Positions 60,601 through 64,000 of a DNA stretch of 64,000 nucleotides are shown piece by piece (position 1 is the stretch's first letter; each line of letters opens with the position of its first letter). The position numbers and the translations under genes were made by a program. The notes under the pieces are model-generated. The model saw only the letters and a list, made by a program, of their open reading frames with translations. It was not told the DNA's origin and ran no database searches. This DNA is from an uncultured bacterium (lineage in GTDB: Bacteria > Planctomycetota > UBA1135 > GCA-002686595): the NCBI GenBank assembly GCA_938075305.1, contig CALJGV010000010.1:248001-312000 (forward strand), read 5' to 3'.

Positions 60601-61524
60601 TCACGCCCGGGGGTGGGCCTTCTCGTAGATCTCCTGGAGGCGCGCCACGGAGACGTGGGTGTAGATCTGCGTCGTCGCCAGGTGCTCGTGGCCGAGGAGC
60701 TCCTGGACGGACCGTAGGTCCGCGCCGCGGTCGAGCAGGTGGGTGGCGAAGCTGTGGCGGAGGGTGTGGGGCGTCGCGCGCCGCGTGATCCCGGCCCGCA
60801 GAGCGTGCTTGCCGACGATGGTCTCCAGGCTCCGAGTGCTGAGCCGGCCGCCGGAGCGATTCAGGAAGAGCGCGTCGCCTGCTGCCGTGGTGGGGGCGGG
60901 GCGGTCCGGGTCCGAGAGGTGGTCCGAGATCGCCTCCACGGCGAAGCGTCCGAGGGCAACGAGGCGCTCCTTGCGGCCCTTGCCGAGGACGCGCCCGACG
61001 CCGCGGCCGAGGTCGAGGTGGGCGCGGTCCAGGCCGACGGTCTCCGCCGCCCGGGTGCCGGCGCTGTACATGAGCTCCAGGATCGCCCGGTCCCGGCGGC
61101 CGCCGACGGTGGTGGCGTCCGGGGCGGCGAGCAGTGCCTCGACCTCTGCCTCGGAGAGCACGCCCGGGAGGTGGCGGGAGCTCCGGCGCTGGCGGAGCCC
61201 GGTGGCCGGGTTGACCTCGAGGAGGCCCTCGTGCACCAGGCTCTTGAGGAACGACCTGGCGGCCGACAGCCGGCGCTGGATGGTGGAGCGGGCGAGCCCG
61301 CGCTCGTCGAGGTCACCGAGCCAGCCGCGCAGGGCCCGGGGCGTGATGGAGGCATGCCCGGTGACGCCGCGGCTGGCGAGGAAGCCCACCAGGTCGGCCA
61401 GGTCGAGGCCATAGGCACGGAGCGTGTGCTCGGACGCGCCGCGCGTGACGCGCATGCGCTCGATGAAGGCGTCCACCCGGGGCCAGAGGTCGGACTCCAG
61501 CTGGCGCGGCTCGGCGGCGTTCAC
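60601..61524 (-). CDS. xerC: Tyrosine recombinase XerC/XerD
   Basis: A 307-residue site-specific recombinase that probably resolves chromosome dimers at dif. The N-terminal SAM-like core-binding domain covers about residues 12-100. The catalytic domain has Arg in YSAGTRAAETVGL, Lys in GKGRKERLVALG, HxxR in HTLRHSFATHLL, His in LGHEHLATTQIYTHV, and the nucleophile Tyr in the same segment. XerC and XerD cannot be separated with certainty. The start is a GTG at 61524 that overlaps the upstream gene stop as GTGA. There is no sign of an integrated element around it. Confidence 0.9.
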   Translation of the reverse strand: MNAAEPRQLESDLWPRVDAFIERMRVTRGASEHTLRAYGLDLADLVGFLASRGVTGHASITPRALRGWLGDLDERGLARSTIQRRLSAARSFLKSLVHEGLLEVNPATGLRQRRSSRHLPGVLSEAEVEALLAAPDATTVGGRRDRAILELMYSAGTRAAETVGLDRAHLDLGRGVGRVLGKGRKERLVALGRFAVEAISDHLSDPDRPAPTTAAGDALFLNRSGGRLSTRSLETIVGKHALRAGITRRATPHTLRHSFATHLLDRGADLRSVQELLGHEHLATTQIYTHVSVARLQEIYEKAHPRA

Positions 61525-61895
61525 CGGTCGCGGCGACGGCCCTGACGGCGGCTCGTGTCCTTGGACGGCTCCTTGGCGTCCACGGACTGCATGGCCTTCG
61601 CCTGGGTCCGGAGGCCCTCCAGGAGGACCTCACGGGAGCGGGGGTTGATCCCGGCGGTGAAGCCCTCTGCCTCGGACCGCGCGAGGGCCTCGGTGAGCTC
61701 CTTGCCTGCCGCGGCTTGCTGCTGCATGAACTCCTGGCAGCTCCCGACCTTGGCTTCGAGCTCGGTGATCTGGGCCTGGAGGGCCGCGAGTGCCTTGTTG
61801 GGATCCTGCTGCGGGGCAGGCGCAGGGCCGAAGGAGAGCAGCGAGGCGATGAGCGCGCCGCCGGCGCACAGGACGGGTGTTTGAAAGCGTTGCAT
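61521..61895 (-). CDS. Small exported coiled-coil protein
   Basis: A 124-residue protein with a signal-like N-terminus (VLCAGGALIASLLSFGPAPA). A heptad-rich helix follows (KALAALQAQITELEAKVGSC, EFMQQQAAAGKELTEALARSE), then a basic tail ending RRQGRRRDR. I do not recognise the family. The coiled coil resembles small periplasmic or envelope scaffolds. A strong Shine-Dalgarno GAGGAGGTG lies right before the ATG. Its stop overlaps the xerC GTG, so the two are translationally coupled. That linkage to a cytoplasmic recombinase is puzzling. Confidence 0.65.
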   Translation of the reverse strand: MQRFQTPVLCAGGALIASLLSFGPAPAPQQDPNKALAALQAQITELEAKVGSCQEFMQQQAAAGKELTEALARSEAEGFTAGINPRSREVLLEGLRTQAKAMQSVDAKEPSKDTSRRQGRRRDR

Positions 61896-61992
61896 GACAC
61901 CTCCTCTATCGGCTGTGGGGGCCGGCGGGTGAAGCGCCGAATGCTCCTGGCGTGGGGAGCGGCGCGCAGGGCGCGCTGGGGGGCCCCAGGGC

Positions 61993-63327
61993 CTACTCCG
62001 GGGCCTGTGAGGGCGGTGCGGGCAGGCGCCTGGAGAGCCCGAGGGGCATGAGAAGCAGGGCCGCGCCGATCGCGTAGGGCGCGAGGGCGCCGAGGCCGTA
62101 ATAGAGCAGGCCCCCGGCGATCGGGCCCACGACCCGGGCGAGGCTGCCGAAGCTGCGGAAGACCCCGAGGGCGAACCCCTGGCGATCGTCAGGGACGTAG
62201 CGGCTCGCGAGGGAGCTGAAGCTGGGCATCACCAGCGAGCTGCCCACCGCCACCAGGGCGAGCCCCGCGTAGAGGACGGCCGCGGACTCCGTCCGGGCCA
62301 CCGCCGCGATCAGGAGGAAGCCAGGGAGGGTCAGGGCCATGCCCATGGTGGCGACCTTCAGCTCGCCCACGCGGGGCACCAGCCGGCGGACGATGCCCCC
62401 TTGCACGAAGGCGATGGTGAGCCCGATGAAGACGAACATCCACGCGTTCTCGCGCGGCCCGTAGTCGAGGTGCTCCGCGGCGAGGAAGACCAGGGTGAAC
62501 TCCATGGCGCCGAAGGCGGCGAAGTAGATGAAGTAGGCGAGGTTCAGGGTGTGCACGCCGGGAAACGCCAGCCGCCCCTGGGCGGCGAAGGGGTTGAGGC
62601 TGCGCTTCTCGGGCGCGCCCTCTGCGGCGGTAGCTTCGCGGGTCTCCGGGAAGCGCAGCGCAGCCCAGACGAGGTTGACCAGGGCCAGCCCGAAGGCGAT
62701 CAGGGCGGCGCCGCTGAAGGGGTTCACCCCAGCGAGGTCCGGGAGGGAGGTGGTCAGGTCCCACCCGGAGGCGAGCCCGCCGAGCGCGGGGCCCACTACG
62801 AACCCGAGTCCGATGCCGGCGCCGAGGATGCCCATCCCCTTGGCGCGGTCCGCCTTCTTGTGGGTGTCGGCAACGGCCGCCGACGCGATCGAGATGTTCC
62901 CCGCCATGATGCCGCCCGTCAGGCGCGCGATGATGAGGAGGGCGAAGCTCCCCGCGAAGAACCACACCACGTAGGAGAGCGCGGTTCCCGTGAGGGTGAT
63001 GAGCAGGATGGAGCGCCGACCGCGCCGGTCCGAGAGGCCACCCCAGAGGGGAGCGAAGATGAACTGCAACCCGGAGTAGAGGGAGCCCAGGAGGCCGCCG
63101 AAAAGCACGATGACCGCGAAGCGGTCTTCGACGAGCGTCTCGAGCCAGCTGGCGAGCCGCCCCACGAGGCTGCCGGCGCCCTCCTCGGCCACGTACCAGT
63201 CGAGCATCTTCGGGAAGAGCGGGAAGATGACGGAGAAGCCGACCATGTCGAGGAACACGGTCAGGAACACGAGGCCCAGCACGCCCTTGCGGGGACCGGG
63301 CGTGGGCTTCGGGGCGGTGGTACTCAT
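61993..63327 (-). CDS. MFS transporter
   Basis: A 444-residue major facilitator transporter with about 12 membrane segments. The motif-A loop GGLSDRRGRRSILL after the second helix and the motif-C-like LGAGIGLGFVVGPALGGL in helix 5 point to a drug:proton antiporter of the TetA/TCR type. A long periplasmic loop after helix 1 (about residues 38-70) is unusual. The ATG at 63327 has GGAGG nine nt upstream; the longer upstream frame is a shadow of the divergent pabB gene. The substrate is unknown. Confidence 0.88.
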   Translation of the reverse strand: MSTTAPKPTPGPRKGVLGLVFLTVFLDMVGFSVIFPLFPKMLDWYVAEEGAGSLVGRLASWLETLVEDRFAVIVLFGGLLGSLYSGLQFIFAPLWGGLSDRRGRRSILLITLTGTALSYVVWFFAGSFALLIIARLTGGIMAGNISIASAAVADTHKKADRAKGMGILGAGIGLGFVVGPALGGLASGWDLTTSLPDLAGVNPFSGAALIAFGLALVNLVWAALRFPETREATAAEGAPEKRSLNPFAAQGRLAFPGVHTLNLAYFIYFAAFGAMEFTLVFLAAEHLDYGPRENAWMFVFIGLTIAFVQGGIVRRLVPRVGELKVATMGMALTLPGFLLIAAVARTESAAVLYAGLALVAVGSSLVMPSFSSLASRYVPDDRQGFALGVFRSFGSLARVVGPIAGGLLYYGLGALAPYAIGAALLLMPLGLSRRLPAPPSQAPE

Positions 63328-63361
63328 GGTGGATGTTCCTCCGGGAACGCTCGGGGCGGTA

Positions 63362-63367
63362 TAGAGT
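63362..63367 (+). promoter_or_regulatory. -10-like box TAGAGT for the pabB/trpE-like gene
   Basis: TAGAGT lies 9 nt before the ATG at 63377. On the opposite strand TATACC overlaps this region and could serve the MFS gene. Confidence 0.35.
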
Positions 63368-63376
63368 GCGGCTCCG

Positions 63377-64000
63377 ATGGCAGAGGTCCAGACCGAACCC
63401 GCGCGCGTTCGCCTGAGCGGACAGTCCTTCGACCTCACGGAGCACGTGGGGCGAGGGTTGGACGTGCCCCGCGCGCTGCTCCGTCTCCGCCGGCGGCCCG
63501 GACTCGTGGCCCTCGACAGCGCGAGCGGGGCGCCGGGGCGCTGGTCGATCGTGGCCTTCGACCCCATCGAGACCCTCCCTGGGGCGAGCGGCACGGGGCC
63601 CGGCGGCGCGGCGCTGTCCGCCCTCGATGGGCTGCGCCACGTTCTCGCGAGCTTGGCCTGGGAGGGAGAACTTCCTCCCGGCCCCTTCAGCGGCGGCTTC
63701 ATCGGGGCGCTCGCCTATGACCTGGGGGTCGAGGGAGAGCCGTTGGACCTCCCCGATGCGGCGTGGCCCCAGCCGCCGATCGCGGGCGGGATCTACCGCG
63801 ATTGGGTGGTGTTCGAGCTCGATGACGCGGCGAAGGTGCGCGGCGCCCACCTCGTGGTGGCCGACCGGGCCGACTCCGACGACGACGGTGCGCGCAGGGC
63901 GGCGGGCGTCCTCGAGGACCTGAGAGCCGACGCCCCCGGGCCGGTTCCCCAGTCCCGGACCACGTGCCGCCGGCATGTCCCGCCAGCCGAGCACAAGGAG
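63377..64000 (+). CDS. Chorismate-utilising synthase component I (PabB/TrpE-like), partial
   Basis: The first 208 codons are inside the window and the frame runs off its right edge. The N-terminal anthranilate synthase component I domain is recognisable by PGLVALDSASGAPGRWSIVA followed by FDPIET and, later, GPFSGGFIGALAYDLG. These enzymes aminate chorismate, giving aminodeoxychorismate (folate) or anthranilate (tryptophan), using ammonia from a PabA/TrpG subunit. The catalytic chorismate-binding half lies outside, so PabB and TrpE cannot be distinguished. PabB is favoured by the short N-terminal domain. The pabA-like gene in this window is 31 kb away. Confidence 0.78.
   Translation, partial: MAEVQTEPARVRLSGQSFDLTEHVGRGLDVPRALLRLRRRPGLVALDSASGAPGRWSIVAFDPIETLPGASGTGPGGAALSALDGLRHVLASLAWEGELPPGPFSGGFIGALAYDLGVEGEPLDLPDAAWPQPPIAGGIYRDWVVFELDDAAKVRGAHLVVADRADSDDDGARRAAGVLEDLRADAPGPVPQSRTTCRRHVPPAEHKE

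Noticed and set aside
60601-61524. Tyrosine recombinase as an integrase of a mobile element
   Set aside because: The sequence is Xer-like. No attachment repeats, tRNA target, phage or transfer genes are nearby, and flanking genes are ordinary.

Overview
The window is a very GC-rich (roughly 70% by eye), gene-dense bacterial chromosome segment. I count about 58 protein genes, two of them cut by the window edges, and three tRNA genes. There is no rRNA, CRISPR array, insertion sequence or prophage. An lpxB gene and many lipoprotein signals imply an outer membrane. DUF1844, EboE, a CxPxR sulfatase, a Tat-exported Gfo/Idh/MocA oxidoreductase, an NPCBM protein, MauE-like and DUF1570 proteins, and two groEL genes with no groES nearby together suggest a high-GC planctomycete or close relative. 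That placement is an inference from gene content.

Layout. 1-6.3 kb: end of an acyl-CoA dehydrogenase, then a lipoprotein/pyrG/DUF1844 overlapping operon, a GT-C-like membrane protein and a LysM protein. 6.4-16.9 kb: orphan NtrC-type regulator, anmK, an exported HEAT-repeat protein with a receiver-like domain, tRNA-Thr, BtpA-family protein, thrB, an autonomous 88-residue gene, an M28 peptidase and a methyltransferase. 17-31.7 kb: MauE/thioredoxin fusion, M48 protease operon, sulfatase, cyclase-like toroid protein, iodotyrosine-deiodinase-like flavoprotein, ECF sigma/anti-sigma/YbjQ, lpxB, TPR protein, DUF1570 peptidase, ABC-2 exporter and an LPS-kinase-like protein. 31.6-39.9 kb: pabA/trpG, trkA-trkH potassium uptake, lipoprotein, a 997-residue carboxypeptidase-regulatory-like repeat protein and a HAD phosphatase. 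39.9-45.5 kb: chaperone cluster groEL-groEL-dnaJ-grpE-fmdB. 46-53.1 kb: methyltransferase, NPCBM protein, diguanylate cyclase, then rpsB-tsf-pyrH-frr and tRNA-Lys. 53.1-64 kb: membrane protein, pepP, exported protein, Trm112-eboE pair, tRNA-Glu followed by mnmD, Gfo/Idh/MocA protein, xerC with a small exported coiled-coil partner, an MFS transporter and the start of pabB/trpE.

A recurrent regulatory pattern runs through the window. About 19 genes have a TANNNT-like -10 box only 6-9 nt before the start codon, as expected for leaderless transcription. A smaller set has Shine-Dalgarno sequences. The tRNAs for Lys and Glu, rpsB, the HEAT-protein gene and the 88-residue gene instead have recognisable -35/-10 pairs. 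I found no single new cassette-type system. The most unusual signals are this leaderless grammar, two back-to-back -10 boxes that overlap on opposite strands, the exported pseudo-receiver protein, and the tRNA-Glu/mnmD adjacency.
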